Assembly: GCF_004359215.1 (NCBI RefSeq) | Contig: NC_090617.1 | Coordinates: forward strand, 2,915,342 to 2,979,341 | Source of the DNA: Bremia lactucae | Lineage: Eukaryota; Oomycota; Peronosporomycetes; Peronosporales; Peronosporaceae | Length of the DNA stretch: 64,000 bases | Direction: 5' to 3' | Part shown: positions 31,929 through 41,795 of the stretch, in pieces | Numbering within the stretch: the stretch's first letter is position 1 | How the letters are laid out: each line of letters begins with the position of its first letter | Notes under the pieces: generated by a model | What the model saw: only the letters and a program-made list of their open reading frames with translations | The model's database searches: none | Told to the model about the DNA's origin: nothing | Position numbers and translations under genes: made by a program

Positions 31929-32578
31929 AGCGAGGGACATCACGCAAGTAACGCGGATGCCTCAGCATTATCCTTTTAAAGAGGTTTAAGCGAGTCTTCA
32001 GGCGTTGATAACCCTGACGAGCCTTGGTTCGGACATCAACGAGATCCGAGGTCAGTCGCGAGACTTGACCCTCGAGATCCGCAATACGTCGTTCAACAGC
32101 GCTTGTGGCCTGTGACTGAACGGACGTAGGGTAGGCAGACGCGATTAATTGAGCGAGACTGCCACTCCTATCGGGCGCCGTCTGCACTAATGGATGCGGG
32201 TGGGAATCAACGCTACCTTGTAAGAAGGTTGCTTGCCCACCGCTCCGTGAGGCAAGGATATCAGATCGTCGTCCAATGAAAACCTTACCGGAAGATTTTT
32301 GACTCTTGGGAACCGATCGATACCCTACGTATTGATGTACCCGGCTTGGTTGCTGACTATGAAAACGAATACCAGCTGAGGCCTCTTCGCTAGTCTCAAA
32401 TGGACTTAAAATGGGATGGATCTTTTAGCTACGACAACGCGACAGCAGCAGTAGCTGTCGCCGTTTCACATAAAGCATTGGACGTGGCCTGCGAGTTAAC
32501 GCGGCGCGTGCGCTTAGTGTGAGGTTGAGTGGGCGTCTCTGCAGACGACTTACCAACGAGGCCCCTTTTAAGTGGCAT
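31798..32578 (-). pseudogene. AS-ORF of Gypsy-B copy 1 (antisense gene; 208 codons open)
   Basis: The N terminus starts at ATG 32578 (MPLKRGLVGKSSAETPTQPH, then KRTRRVNSQA and TATAAVALS) and stops near 32434. After an internal deletion a second frame is open from 32424 to 31798. It has ETSEEASAG, SVDSHPHPLVQTAPDRSGS and the coiled coil ERRIADLEGQVSRLTSDLVD, then QRLKTRLNLFKR. This stretch lies opposite the chromodomain, the integrase linker and the integrase end. It matches plus-strand 57400-57780 (same coil). The antisense frame here is better preserved than the sense one. The gene resembles the Gypsy-A AS-ORF in layout. Confidence 0.68.
31960..32398 (+). pseudogene. Gypsy-B copy 1: integrase linker and chromodomain
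   Basis: The linker HQRDPRSVARLDPRDPQYVV, QQRLWPVTERT is followed by a stop, then GGNQRYLVRRLLAHRS. After a frameshift come KPYRKIFDSWEP and DVPGLVADYENEYQ, ending TAG 32396-32398. The same linker is on the minus strand at 57510-57620. It is a chromodomain with its aromatic and WEP motifs. Confidence 0.75.
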
Positions 32579-32700
32579 TTATGGCGCCGTGTATAAAAAC
32601 ACAAGTTGCTAGAGTGATTGAGTGAACTATTGGCGGGTAAAGCTGCTCGCAGTTCCTCGCTCGTCTTTTACGAATTTAAAATGTAAATTCGTTCTTAAAA

Positions 32701-33226
32701 TGGGGGCTAAAGTTGCCCTGATGTTACACAGTCCCCATTAAGTACACTTGGTGTTCTTAAGGGGATGGTCAATTACTAAGTAAAAGAAATTAGACCCAGC
32801 ACTCGGATATAGTTCACATTTGTGACCAACCCCTGTGTATGTGATGCACATTAGTGCATTCACATTAGGAGGGATGACGGCTAGCATCATCCGTTACGCG
32901 AAGTATCTAGAAAGATACGCCCGCAATACATATTATCGTTATCTATAGAGATGACATTTTGATTGGTAACAATAGGTATTTTTAATTAATACGATTAAAT
33001 ATAAATCAGTCTGAAAACAACTATCTTGGTAAGTGCGCACGAGGAGCCATATTACCGCTTCCGTGACGACACTTAACCTAAGTACTTTGTGCGTTGGGTG
33101 AGATCGCTAACGCGCCGACCACAACTACATCACTACACGCAAGAGAAGCTGGTTAAATTGCTTCCTCGCTGTGCTAGGGTGTGGGTCTAAGTAGAGCGTG
33201 GCCGCATCACGACGTGCCCGCCTACA
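32701..33226 (+). repeat. Gypsy-B copy 1: 3' LTR
   Basis: The 526-bp LTR runs from TGGGGGCTAAAGTTGCCC (TGTAACGGGCTAAAG with a small deletion) to GTGCCCGCCTACA at 33226. It lies 120 bp beyond the AS-ORF start, the same spacing as in Gypsy-A. Confidence 0.85.
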
Positions 33227-33368
33227 AGAAACCTTTGACACTTAATAGTCGCAAGTTTGTTGCATGGAAAAAAAATGTGATGCGCTACCCAAGCTTTCGT
33301 ATCTCAGTGTCAGTATGTACCCAGATATTTGAAATCATCTATAATTTATTAAGTATACGTTTTAAACT
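33227..33368 (+). repeat. Repeat R1, truncated copy
   Basis: 33231-33300 matches the start of R1 at 11025 (TTTGACACTTA, then TTGCATGGAAAA). It begins 4 bp after the LTR end; the rest is unassigned. Confidence 0.55.
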
Positions 33369-33898
33369 AGTACCCAAGTTCATTGATCCTTTCCTCGCGC
33401 TGCATCGCAGAGGCAATGCGTACACAATAGAATTGCCACGTAGGATGCGAACAAATCCTACGTTTTACGTTGGTCGGCTCCGCCCGTACCATCAGTACGC
33501 GATTTCTTCCAGGACGGATCTGACCAACCTTTTCAAGACCCCTAAAAGATTCTTATTGTCACGAACCAGATTCTCATGCTGAATCTGGAGATTCTCATGT
33601 CGGGTCCGAAGATCCTCGAAACCGCGATGAGCTGACGACAGCTCATCACGAAGAGCGTGATATTACCGTTCGTACTCCAACATGGAGTACGCACTCTTCG
33701 AACGGTCTTCCAACCGTTCGATATGACGAGCCTGCACCATCAGCTCAAACGAGCGACGCTTACCGCGCTCGTGATCAAGTCCTTCCTCTAAATCATGGAG
33801 GAAGCGATCGAGTTTGTCGATCTTCGACTCTAGATCCGAGCCATGTGTCGGATCTAGTTTCTCCTTCTCCGCCACAATAATTAATGGATTCCCACGGT
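33369..33898 (+). pseudogene. Gypsy-A copy 5: integrase C terminus and linker (sense)
   Basis: KFIDPFLALHRRGNAYTIEL, PRRMRTNPTFYVGRLRPYHQ form the GPF-type end. After one frameshift the linker is open for about 100 codons (SYCHEPDSHAESGDSHVGSE, then TVRTPTWSTHSSNGLPTVRY, DEPAPSAQTSD) up to TAA near 33882. This shows the sense linker is maintained opposite the AS-ORF coiled coil. Cut at 33898 by the mitochondrial insert. Confidence 0.78.
33558..33875 (-). pseudogene. AS-ORF of Gypsy-A copy 5: coiled-coil end
   Basis: KLDPTHGSDLESKIDKLDRF, LHDLEEGLDHERGKRRSFEL, ERLEDRSKSAYSMLEYER, one stop (33661-33663), then YHALRDELSSAHRGFEDLRT, NLQIQHENLV. This is the same coil as in copies 1-4 and lies exactly opposite the open sense linker. 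Confidence 0.7.
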
Positions 33899-34497
33899 AA
33901 TCATATATCCGAAATTTAATTAAATTTAAGAAAGTTGTATTTGTATAATACTTTTTGTTGTATTAATTGTTTTACTTTTATTTTTTGAAGTTTGTATAAT
34001 TTCACTTGTCAATCGAAATATTAATACAAAATTCAATTTTGTATAAAGTGTAATTTATTATTGGTAAGGTTTTTACTAAATATTGACTTAATTTATTCAC
34101 TATTTCCATATTAAATAAAATTTGCAAAATCGTTAATTTTGCATATACGAATAAGATGAAGAAGTTGAGCTGGAAATAAGCAGCCTTGTAAAATAAGTCC
34201 TAAATGTTTAATTGGGTAAGTAAAATCAATTTTATTACCTATATATGCAATTTTAAATTTTCTTTTTTATCTAAAGAATTATGTTCTAGGTTACATACTT
34301 TAGCAACAGATTTTACAAGTAATTTTATTTTTAAATATTTTTACAGGAAAAAATATAAATAAATACATTTTTTGTATTTTTGAAGTAAGATTTTTATCAA
34401 TAATGTTTATTATTATTTATGTTGGAGCAGTTACTGTTTTATTTATATTTGTTATTATGATGCTAAAAATTAATATTTTAATTGATAAAAATTGCTT
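33899..34497 (+). other. Nuclear insertion of mitochondrial DNA (NUMT)
   Basis: A sharply AT-rich block of about 600 bp interrupts Gypsy-A sequence, which stops at CCCACGGT (33898). It ends near 34497, where base composition returns to normal. It encodes an nad6 segment (next entry), so an organellar origin is well supported. The remainder shows no gene I can name. Confidence 0.8.
34382..34492 (+). pseudogene. nad6: NADH dehydrogenase subunit 6 fragment (mitochondrial copy)
   Basis: The frame EVRFLSIMFIIIYVGAVTVL and then FIFVIMML is the conserved membrane helix of Nad6 (IVYVGA..VLFLFV.MML) of respiratory complex I. Only this central piece is recognisable. Upstream residues are AT-biased and a stop lies at 34301. 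The nuclear flank follows directly, so the copy cannot be functional. Confidence 0.85.
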
Positions 34498-34769
34498 GAA
34501 CGTTCTTCATCAACAGAAGGTCCCACTGCAACTCCTCCTGACTTTCTGCTCTCCCGTTGCCTTGCGGCATCTCTGGACGTTCACGGGAGCCCAATGCTTT
34601 CCGTAGCCTAAAGGTTGTTTTACTTGCCGACAAGATCTTCAAAGCGTTCTTCCTTATCCCTCGTACAGGTAATAACAATTTCGGAACGGGCTACTCCGTT
34701 ACAGTTGAATCTGCGGCGTTTCCGTACCGCCCACAAAGTGCTCACTTGTATGACGGTAACCTTTGAAGG
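34498..34769. other. No recognisable gene
   Basis: Normal-composition sequence between the mitochondrial insert and repeat R1. A short minus-strand frame (VRGIRKNALKILSASKTT) has no known motif. Confidence 0.35.
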
Positions 34770-35347
34770 TGATGTTGACTAAAAAGTATTAATATAGCTA
34801 GTAATATAAAATACAACTCATCAATTAGCTAAATGAAGCCAAGAACGCGTAATCTGCTTTCACACTCCGTGCGACCAATGCAGCATGTAACGAGCGCACG
34901 ACCTTTGCCGTGAAAAGAGTGACGACCGTGCATGACGTATTAATTGTCAATGACCATCATTTCACCCACCTCTGGTTTTGGTACATAGTTCCATTTCAGG
35001 TTGACAAATAATCTCAAGCAGCTTTCGGCGAGTCTTGTAAATTTAACCACTTGGCACAATTTAAGTGCGTCAGCAGGGAACAGTCGTAGTCATGGTGCCG
35101 AAATTGCTCCGGTTTGTCCCCTACGAAATACGACTGAAGCTCGAAAGAGCATTAATTCCGACCTTTACCAGAACGGTGCGGGGAAACGTCGATACCGAGT
35201 ATGTGAAGGCGCCCTTTTGAGCAAGGCCTATGCTGTGATATTGCCAGTATAGCCTGAATCAATGAGGGGTTCCATTGTGGCCAAGTTGGCTTCGTAGTCC
35301 GCAGTGAACTACGGAAGAGACGTTTCATTCAAAATTGAAGAGCTCAC
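34770..35347 (+). repeat. Repeat R1, copy b
   Basis: Matches 11085-11529 throughout, with an extra ~130 bp at about 35112-35232 absent from copy a. It ends at the Gypsy-B LTR start (TGTAGGCGGG), as copy a does. Confidence 0.7.
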
Positions 35348-35746
35348 TGTAGGCGGGCATGTCTTGATGCGGCCGCGCTCTACTTAAACACACACCTTAG
35401 CACAGCGAGGAAGCGGCTTGGCCATCTTCTTTCACGTGCGGTGAGGTACTTGGTGGGTGCCTAAGCGACCTCATCCAACGAACTATAAGCCGCAGACCAA
35501 GTGACGTCATAGGAGCGGTAATCCGGCTCCACGTGCGCACTTTCTTTATAGGAAGTAGTTTACAGACTGATTCATATTTACTCGTACTAAATCTAAATTC
35601 CTTTTTTTACCAATTTTAAAATGTTATCTTTGTAGATAAACACTAATATTCATTGTGAGCGTATCTTTCAAGATACCTCGCGAAACTAATGACGCTATCC
35701 GTAATCCTCGCTAATGTTTAGGCCCTCAGGAACATTACATACACAC
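35348..35746 (-). repeat. Gypsy-B LTR, truncated
   Basis: TGTAGGCGGGCATG to about ACATTACATACACAC; the last ~120 bp (TGTAACGGG end) are missing. It sits next to R1b, as the full LTR sits next to R1a. Confidence 0.78.
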
Positions 35747-36385
35747 CTGGAATCTACGTGGATCTCACTTGAAGACGGTGAATAAGCCATTATAGCTGCG
35801 GCTTTATCTGAGGCTTCCCATTGAAAGCTGCGCGGTCCAGAAAAAGCTGGAAACCGTCCTGAGAATGAAGTGCGATTTTAAGGTTTTTTAATTGCGCGAA
35901 TGCTGGTATGCATCATGACCCAGATCGCCTTGAAAACGCAAGGAACGAAGCCATAAGTGCCTTCTTTTGTATCGCTGCCTGTATTCCTAGAACAGCGCCT
36001 GCGAAAAAACGTGTATTAACTCTAGTGGTTTGACATAAATTAGCCAACTCAAAATAATGAAATAGAGAGAATCAAGCTCTATAAAAACACTGACCTTAAG
36101 AGGACTTTCACTTTGCCTGTACTCCTAGAGGGCATCCCGGGTATAGCGCCTCACGGAAAATAGTGTACTTATTTATACAGTGAATAATTGATGGTGGATT
36201 TTGATGTTGCTAGTCGTGCGCAGAGATTTCAACGTTTCTGATCGTGCGCAAAAATTTCGACAAATAAAATATGATGGGTTGTACTTTTGACATTTGATTG
36301 GCTGAAAAATGGATGGGGTGGGCTTACGAAAAAGCGAGAGTCAGTTTAGGAATTCCCTTGTTTTATTTAAGTTTAAAATAACCCC
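35747..36385. other. No recognisable gene
   Basis: Unassigned sequence up to the Gypsy-C LTR region. Its right part may already be LTR or leader, but no second copy defines the boundary. Confidence 0.35.
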
Positions 36386-36700
36386 GCCAATCGTTATAAT
36401 ACACGATTGTGCGGTGCGCAAGGAGGCGCCGTACATAGCTTGCTATTAGTATATTGAGTTCAGTAGTAGATAAAAGATCGTTATTTAGGAACCTAATGTA
36501 TATCAATACAGTTTTACTTTTCTCTTCTAAAGCCTTAGTCTAGACTCTCAAATCTAAGTCTTCTTAGCTTCATAGAAACCTTCATTTGCACTCTTGTGTA
36601 CGTGAAGTTTCGAGGCCTTTCATCTACACTGTAATCAGTGTAAGGTTAATGAGTACTTTTCAGTACTAGCGATAGTGCCTGGTAGTACTTCGTAGTCTGT
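36386..36700 (+). repeat. Gypsy-C copy 2: LTR end and primer-binding site
   Basis: Segments match 24990-25120 and, inverted, 25861-26020. CCTGGTAGTACTTCGTAGTC (36678-36697) is a primer-binding site close to that of Gypsy-A, with the same spacing to Gag. The LTR start is not located. Confidence 0.6.
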
Positions 36701-36727
36701 TAACGACCTATGCATGTTCCATCCAAC

Positions 36728-37945
36728 GTGGACTTGCTGGATGAAGAAGGAGGGAGCTTTTCACCCTTAAGAAGACTATCCTGCAATGCGTGAAGGGCTT
36801 ACTTATTTGAGGGACCTTGCGTGAAGGGCGATCGAACGAATGAGTTTGGTCGAAGGCGGGCCAGCAGTTCGCGCCATGCTGTACACACTGGGAGAGATGA
36901 ACAGATTGCGGGCATAGCAGAGAGTTTATTCAACACGAACTCGAGGGGGCACGAGAGAAAGCAGCCTTGCTTCACCAGCAAGGCTCTCAACAGGCGGAGG
37001 TATTGAGAGAACAGGGTGCGCAACATTTAAACAGTTGAGATAGCAGCATGTGAACGCTGCTAATGGGCTTATGCTTCCGTAACGACCAGAAAGCTTAAAG
37101 ATCGAAATATCTCAGATTAAGGCAGTCGAAGACGACTCCTTGCTAAGTTTGTCGTCGAATAAGACGATGCCATTGAACTCGCCGCATCGATGCCTATGCG
37201 ACGAAAGTGAAATTTTGCTTGTCCAACTTAGCCAAACGTGCCAAACTTTGGGCTCTAGAGTTAAGCTTCACGAAACATGTGGATTTGGGTCGAATGAGGT
37301 CTTTTCGACCCGTCTAAGGCAGACCTTTGAGCTGTCACGTACCATATTCAGGGCGCTCGAGCCAAGCTCAGCAGGGCAAGCGTGGCCTTTACGCTTATTG
37401 CGCAACATACACGATACATTGTAAGTTGTATCGTAAGTCATCTATTCGATGTACAAACACAGTTTACTGTGTTCATGAAGGGTCTCACAGACGGTCCTGT
37501 CGAGACCCAGCTGTTTCTACTCGAATTATAGACGCTTAACCAAGCGATCTCTGGAGCGGAACAAAAGGACTTTAGTCTTAAACAGCCTTTGGTTAACTCT
37601 GGTCCTTACATCCACCGAGACGAAAAGAAAACGGAGGTCCAGAACACATTGCTTTTTCGTAGGTAGAGATTGAAAAACCTCGCTCTTTAAGTTACAAACG
37701 ATTTCAAATACGAAATCGTTGTCAAAAGACGGGCCACTACGCCTAAAAGTGTAGTGCCCCTCGGCCAGTGCCTAGAAGCACTGAGCGAAAAGATCGACCT
37801 TCCGCTAGAAAAAGCGGAGGACGCGGATCTGACGCTGTTGCAAAATTGCAATAGCGAGGCGGATCATCAAAAAAAACTATCAGGGTCAGTGGGTGCGGGC
37901 GCCCTACTGATCCAGCAATATCAAAAGAATCTGCAGGTCTTTTGA
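36728..37945 (+). pseudogene. Gypsy-C copy 2: Gag
   Basis: The start codon is GTG where Gypsy-A has ATG (VDLLDEEGGSF against MDMLDGSGN). The next blocks, FIQHELEGAREKAALLHQQG and SQQAEVLREQ, match Gypsy-A Gag closely. The core DAIELAASMPMRRKVNFALS, AKRAKTWALEL and the end AEDADLTLLQNC, EADHQKK follow, with several frame changes and stops. The start hairpin at 36720-36743 is partly kept. Gag would form the particle. Confidence 0.75.
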
Positions 37946-37949
37946 CAAA

Positions 37950-38280
37950 AATGCTCCTCACACAGAAACAGGTTGCGCGACCACTTCGAGGTCCTCTATG
38001 ATCGACTCTCCAGTCGATCTAGGACTTTCGCACTGTCTCTTATAGACGGACATTTTAAACTTTATGGATTTCACTTTTAAGGTATGCATCCTTGTTTTGT
38101 ACAACTTAACTTATTCGAGTGGTCGAATTTCGACGCTGCATGTGCTTGTGCACAGCCATCGAGATCTAACTCCACGGTATGTTAAACATTCACACTGAGA
38201 TCTTGTGCGGTCATACAGCCAGATGCAGTTGGGAAGGATATGCTCCATACAAAAATTTGGGGGAGTAAGTCCCCAAGTAT
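37950..38280 (-). pseudogene. Gypsy-C copy 2: first linker segment, inverted
   Basis: Plus-strand text here (GATCGACTCTCCAGT.GATCT, CTCTTATAGACGG) matches 9300-9560, where it is antisense to protease and linker. So its sense is minus, while Gag before and RT after it are plus. Protease itself is deleted. The segment has been flipped. Confidence 0.65.
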
Positions 38281-39162
38281 ATGTGGGGGAAAGTCCTCGG
38301 AAAACTCAGATTCCCAGGTTTCTTTGGAAACCAGGTTCAAATAGAAATCTGAGATATTCTATGTCTTAGTAAACACCGGATCAAGTGTAGGCGCTTGTAC
38401 ACTTGATCTGATAGCGCCTTCAAAGTCAACTTCGGAGATAACTCAATTCCCAACGCTAGAACCGAAACGGTTCTTGCGTGATTTGCGTAGTGGCAAAGTC
38501 AAGCAGGTCTGCGTTCTTATCACAGATGATTAGTACGTGGATATGTTCAGTCGGCGATTGTAATTTTAAAGAACGAACGGTGTCCTTCATGAAAAGATTC
38601 GGATGTGGGGTTTACGTCCCAATCCTGGGAGTCTTCGAAGACAACTCTCATATCAGAATTTATTAAAAAAAAAGAGATTTCTGGTTCAGTTTCGTGCGAG
38701 TTGCGTAAGGATAAAGGCACTCGATACGAAGTCGATCTGATACCAGGTTCGAAATATTGTGTAATAAAGCAGTGCCCATGGCCTCGTAAACAAGTATTAG
38801 GGATCGATAAATTCTTTGCCGATCACGAAGGAGCAAGACGTGGGAGGGAGTTAACATCCTTACATAGTTCTACGACCTTCTGTGTGCGTAAAGCAACAGG
38901 AGGATGACAGATTGTGCATGCATTTAATAAATTGAGGGCTGCGACGTTACCGGCTAAAACGCCGATACCACGAAAAGACGTAAGCATTGATGGTATGTCA
39001 AAAGAGTACAATCTTTTTGTCAAGTAATCTAGTGGATGGATTCTAGCAGATCCTTATACGATAACATGATATCCTGTTCACAGCAGTAAGCACCCCAAGC
39101 GGTATGCTATGGGAGTGGCAAGTCATGCCACATTGACTTAGTATTGCGCCTCCGCATTTAGT
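38281..39162 (+). pseudogene. Gypsy-C copy 2: second linker and RT N terminus
   Basis: The linker LEPKRFLRDLRSGKVKQVCV, LITDD, then frame-shifted FTSQSWESSKTT leads into RT: CELRKDKGTRYEVDLIPGSK, DKFFADHEGARRGRELTS, TTFCVRKATGG (stop), VHAFNKLRAATLPAKTPIPR. It is cut at 39162 by a Gypsy-B LTR, so the RT palm is missing. Confidence 0.8.
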
Positions 39163-39700
39163 AGTAGGCGGGCACGTCTTAATGCGGCCACGCTCTACAT
39201 AAGCACACACCCTAGCACAGCAAGGAAGCGGTTTGACTGTCTAAGTGTGGTGGGCGCCTTAACGACCTCACCCAACGCACAAAGTACTCTGGTAAACGTT
39301 GGTTGCGGAAGCGGTGATTTGACTCCTCGTGCGCACATACCAAGCAGAAAGTAGTTTTCCGACTAATTTATATTTCATCGTATTAAATAGATTTCCTATT
39401 TTAACCAATCATAAGATGTCATCTCTGTAGATAACACTAATATGTATTGCGAGCGCATCTTTCTAGATATCTCGCGTAACGGAGAACGCTAGGCGTCATC
39501 CCTCCTGAAGTGAATTTACCTATGTGCACCACATACACAAGGGTGGGTCACAATGTGAGCCACACCCAAGTGATGGGTTTACTCACTTTATTTTAGTAAA
39601 GACTAGCCCCCTTAAGTACACAAAGTGTATGTAACGGGATTGTGTAACATTGGGGCAACTTTAGCCCGTTACAGCATCCTTCCCTTAAAAAACGAATTTA
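39163..39700 (-). repeat. Gypsy-B copy 4: 3' LTR and polypurine tract
   Basis: The LTR spans 39163-39673, ending TTTAGCCCGTTACA on the plus strand. To its right on the element strand lies TTTTTTAAGGGAAGGATGC, a polypurine tract, so the element runs on the minus strand. Confidence 0.85.
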
Positions 39701-39809
39701 CATTAAAAATTCGTCAAAGAGAACAGAGAAACAGCCAGCTGCTTTACGCGCCGCTTAGCTATATCATTATTTTTTTCTACCCCTGTCTTTTACGCGTAGT
39801 CTATTATGC

Positions 39810-40765
39810 CACCTAAGAGGGGCAACGTTGGTGATACGTCTGCGAAGACACCCACTTAACCACACGCGAAGTTCACGCGCCTCGTTAACACGCCAGTGGC
39901 GTCTAATACCGCAGTCGAAACGCCGACAGCTACTGCTGCTGTCGCGTAAACGGGGCCTAAGGAAACATACCACTTAAATAGTGAGGATGTCGATCCGTCG
40001 CTCATTGTCAACTACAATGAGTCGACACGGTTGCCGTCAGCTCATAGTAGTGGTGCGGACAATGAGCTCATGAGGAATGATGATGCGGCATTATTGCCCA
40101 TTCAAACTTCTCTCATGGCTCACAACATGAAGACAGCATCGTTTACGAATGCTGTCCCATCGTCTGCGGTGGAAAGCGCAGCGACAGGTAATGAGAGCGC
40201 TGCCAATAAAGGCGCAGCCGCTTCTCCGTTGGGTATAACCACAACGCCTTATGATCAGACATAATTAATAATGGTTCTGACATAGAGGCTTCGGAGTCTA
40301 AAGCTCCGCCGACGACACGTTAACGTGCTCAGTCGGTGTCACAAGACAGTGGTTTCGAACGTGGATACGTGACGGGTGGCATACCACTTATGCCTTCTTC
40401 ATATCAATAGCCTCGGCCAAGAGCCTCGCTCCTAAAGCGTGCTATCAAAGACGTAAATAATTATATGGCGTCTTTTATGCATGGAGGTCTCAGGAGAAAT
40501 CGCTTGGACGTTTTTCCCGATCCCGGTGGTGTTGCGTTTAAATGAATCGCCCGACCAAAATGAGGCGTAATTCTTGCGCCGCATCCATCCCCATTATGAT
40601 GCGATGAAACGGCGGTCGCAGCGAATGAATCTCGCCTGCTTGTGTGTGAAAGAAATCATGGGCGGTACTGTCATTCTTCTTTCTTCTCACTACCCTACTT
40701 CTACTAGTACACTTGAGACTAGCGAAGAGGCCTCAGCTGGTGCTAATTTTATTGACCATTGCTAA
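39810..40765 (+). pseudogene. AS-ORF of Gypsy-B copy 4 (antisense gene, N-terminal and middle parts)
   Basis: It begins at ATG near 39810 (MPPKRGNVGDTSAKTPT). It continues in shifted frames through TPTATAAVA, NSEDVDPSLIVNYNESTRLP, FTNAVPSSAVESAATGNESA, KRAIKDVNNYMASFMHGGLR and VFPDPGGVAF. The last blocks are RRIHPHYDAMKRRSQRMNLA, CLCVKEIMGGTV and ETSEEASAG. The minus-strand copy at 46261-47300 shares these blocks (EIMGGTV, FPDPGRVAFR). The coil end is deleted; 40745 onward is integrase on the other strand. Function unknown. Confidence 0.62.
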
Positions 40766-40859
40766 ATGGCAGGGTCACTAGGGCAAATTTCAGTCGTTAA
40801 GATGATACCCTCATGGGGCATCGTCATATTGACGAAACTATGTCCCTCTTTCGCACCGA
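40745..40859 (-). pseudogene. Gypsy-B copy 4: integrase scrap
   Basis: The minus strand reads GAKEGHSFVNMTMPHEGIIL, TTEICPSDPA, as at 31300-31390 and 58320-58430. It ends at the assembly gap. Confidence 0.7.
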
Positions 40860-40959
40860 NNNNNNNNNNNNNNNNNNNNNNNNNNNNNNNNNNNNNNNNN
40901 NNNNNNNNNNNNNNNNNNNNNNNNNNNNNNNNNNNNNNNNNNNNNNNNNNNNNNNNNNN
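40860..40959. other. Assembly gap of 100 N
   Basis: Exactly 100 undetermined bases join a minus-strand Gypsy-B piece to a plus-strand Gypsy-A piece. The real distance and even adjacency are unknown. Confidence 0.99.
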
Positions 40960-41795
40960 GATGGTCAAACAGAACGCGTAAATCGCGTCCTCGAAGAGAT
41001 ACTTCGAGGTTACGTCCAATCGTATCCGAATTGAAGCGAGTTCTTACCGATGGTCGAATTCGCCATCAATAATTCTGTGCATGCGTCTACAACGCATACA
41101 CCGTTCTTCGTGAATGGCTTACTCCATCCTCGCATAACTACCCAATTAGAGGGATCCTCTAGTTTAAGGGGGAGTGGACTCGCACGAGCAAAATCACTTC
41201 TGTTTCATGCTCATCACGCGTCGAAGTTAACAACGACGCGAGTGATGTCGATGTCGAAGAAATCGACATCGAAGATGAGAAAGATCTCATGGCAGTATGC
41301 ACAAAGCGTACTGAAAAAGACAAAGCAAATGAGTCAGCAGAAGAATTTCTGCTAACTTGAGAATCAAGAATCCGTTTCGTTCAAGATTCCATTGCTAACG
41401 CTGTGGACCGTCAGAAACGGAATGCAGACGAAAATGGAAGAGCAAATGTTCTTTCATTTAAAATTAATGATCTAGTGCTACTGTCTACGGTAAATCTACC
41501 TAAGCGTTTAGTCACTAATGTGGGTAGCAGTAAACTACTACCCAAGTTCATTGGGCGTTACCGTGTGCTGCATCGCAGAGGCAATGCGTACACAATAGAA
41601 TTGCCACGTAGGATGCAAACGCATCCCACGTTTTACGTTGGTCGGCTCCACCCGTGCCATCAGTACGCGGCTTCTTCCGAGGACGGATGTGACCACCCTT
41701 TTCAAGAATCCCTAAAAGATTCTTGTGATCGCGAACCAGGATCTCATGTTGAATCTGGAGTTTCTCATGCCGGTTTCGAATACCCTCGAAACTGA
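40960..41795 (+). pseudogene. Gypsy-A copy 3: integrase C-terminal half
   Basis: DGQTERVNRVLEEILRGYVQ carries the core Glu. MVEFAINNSVHASTTHTPFF, then EDEKDLMAVCTK-type linker and SSKLLPKFIGRYRVLHRRGN, AYTIELPRRMQTHPTFYVGR follow. The last frame (41403-41795) is open and runs into the linker (SEDGCDHPFQESLKDSCDRE). The GPF motif is G-R-Y here. The N-terminal half lies in the gap. Confidence 0.85.

Noticed and set aside
34180..34300. Possible mitochondrial tRNA in the NUMT
   Set aside because: Some stem-forming bases, but no cloverleaf with a credible anticodon arm could be drawn.
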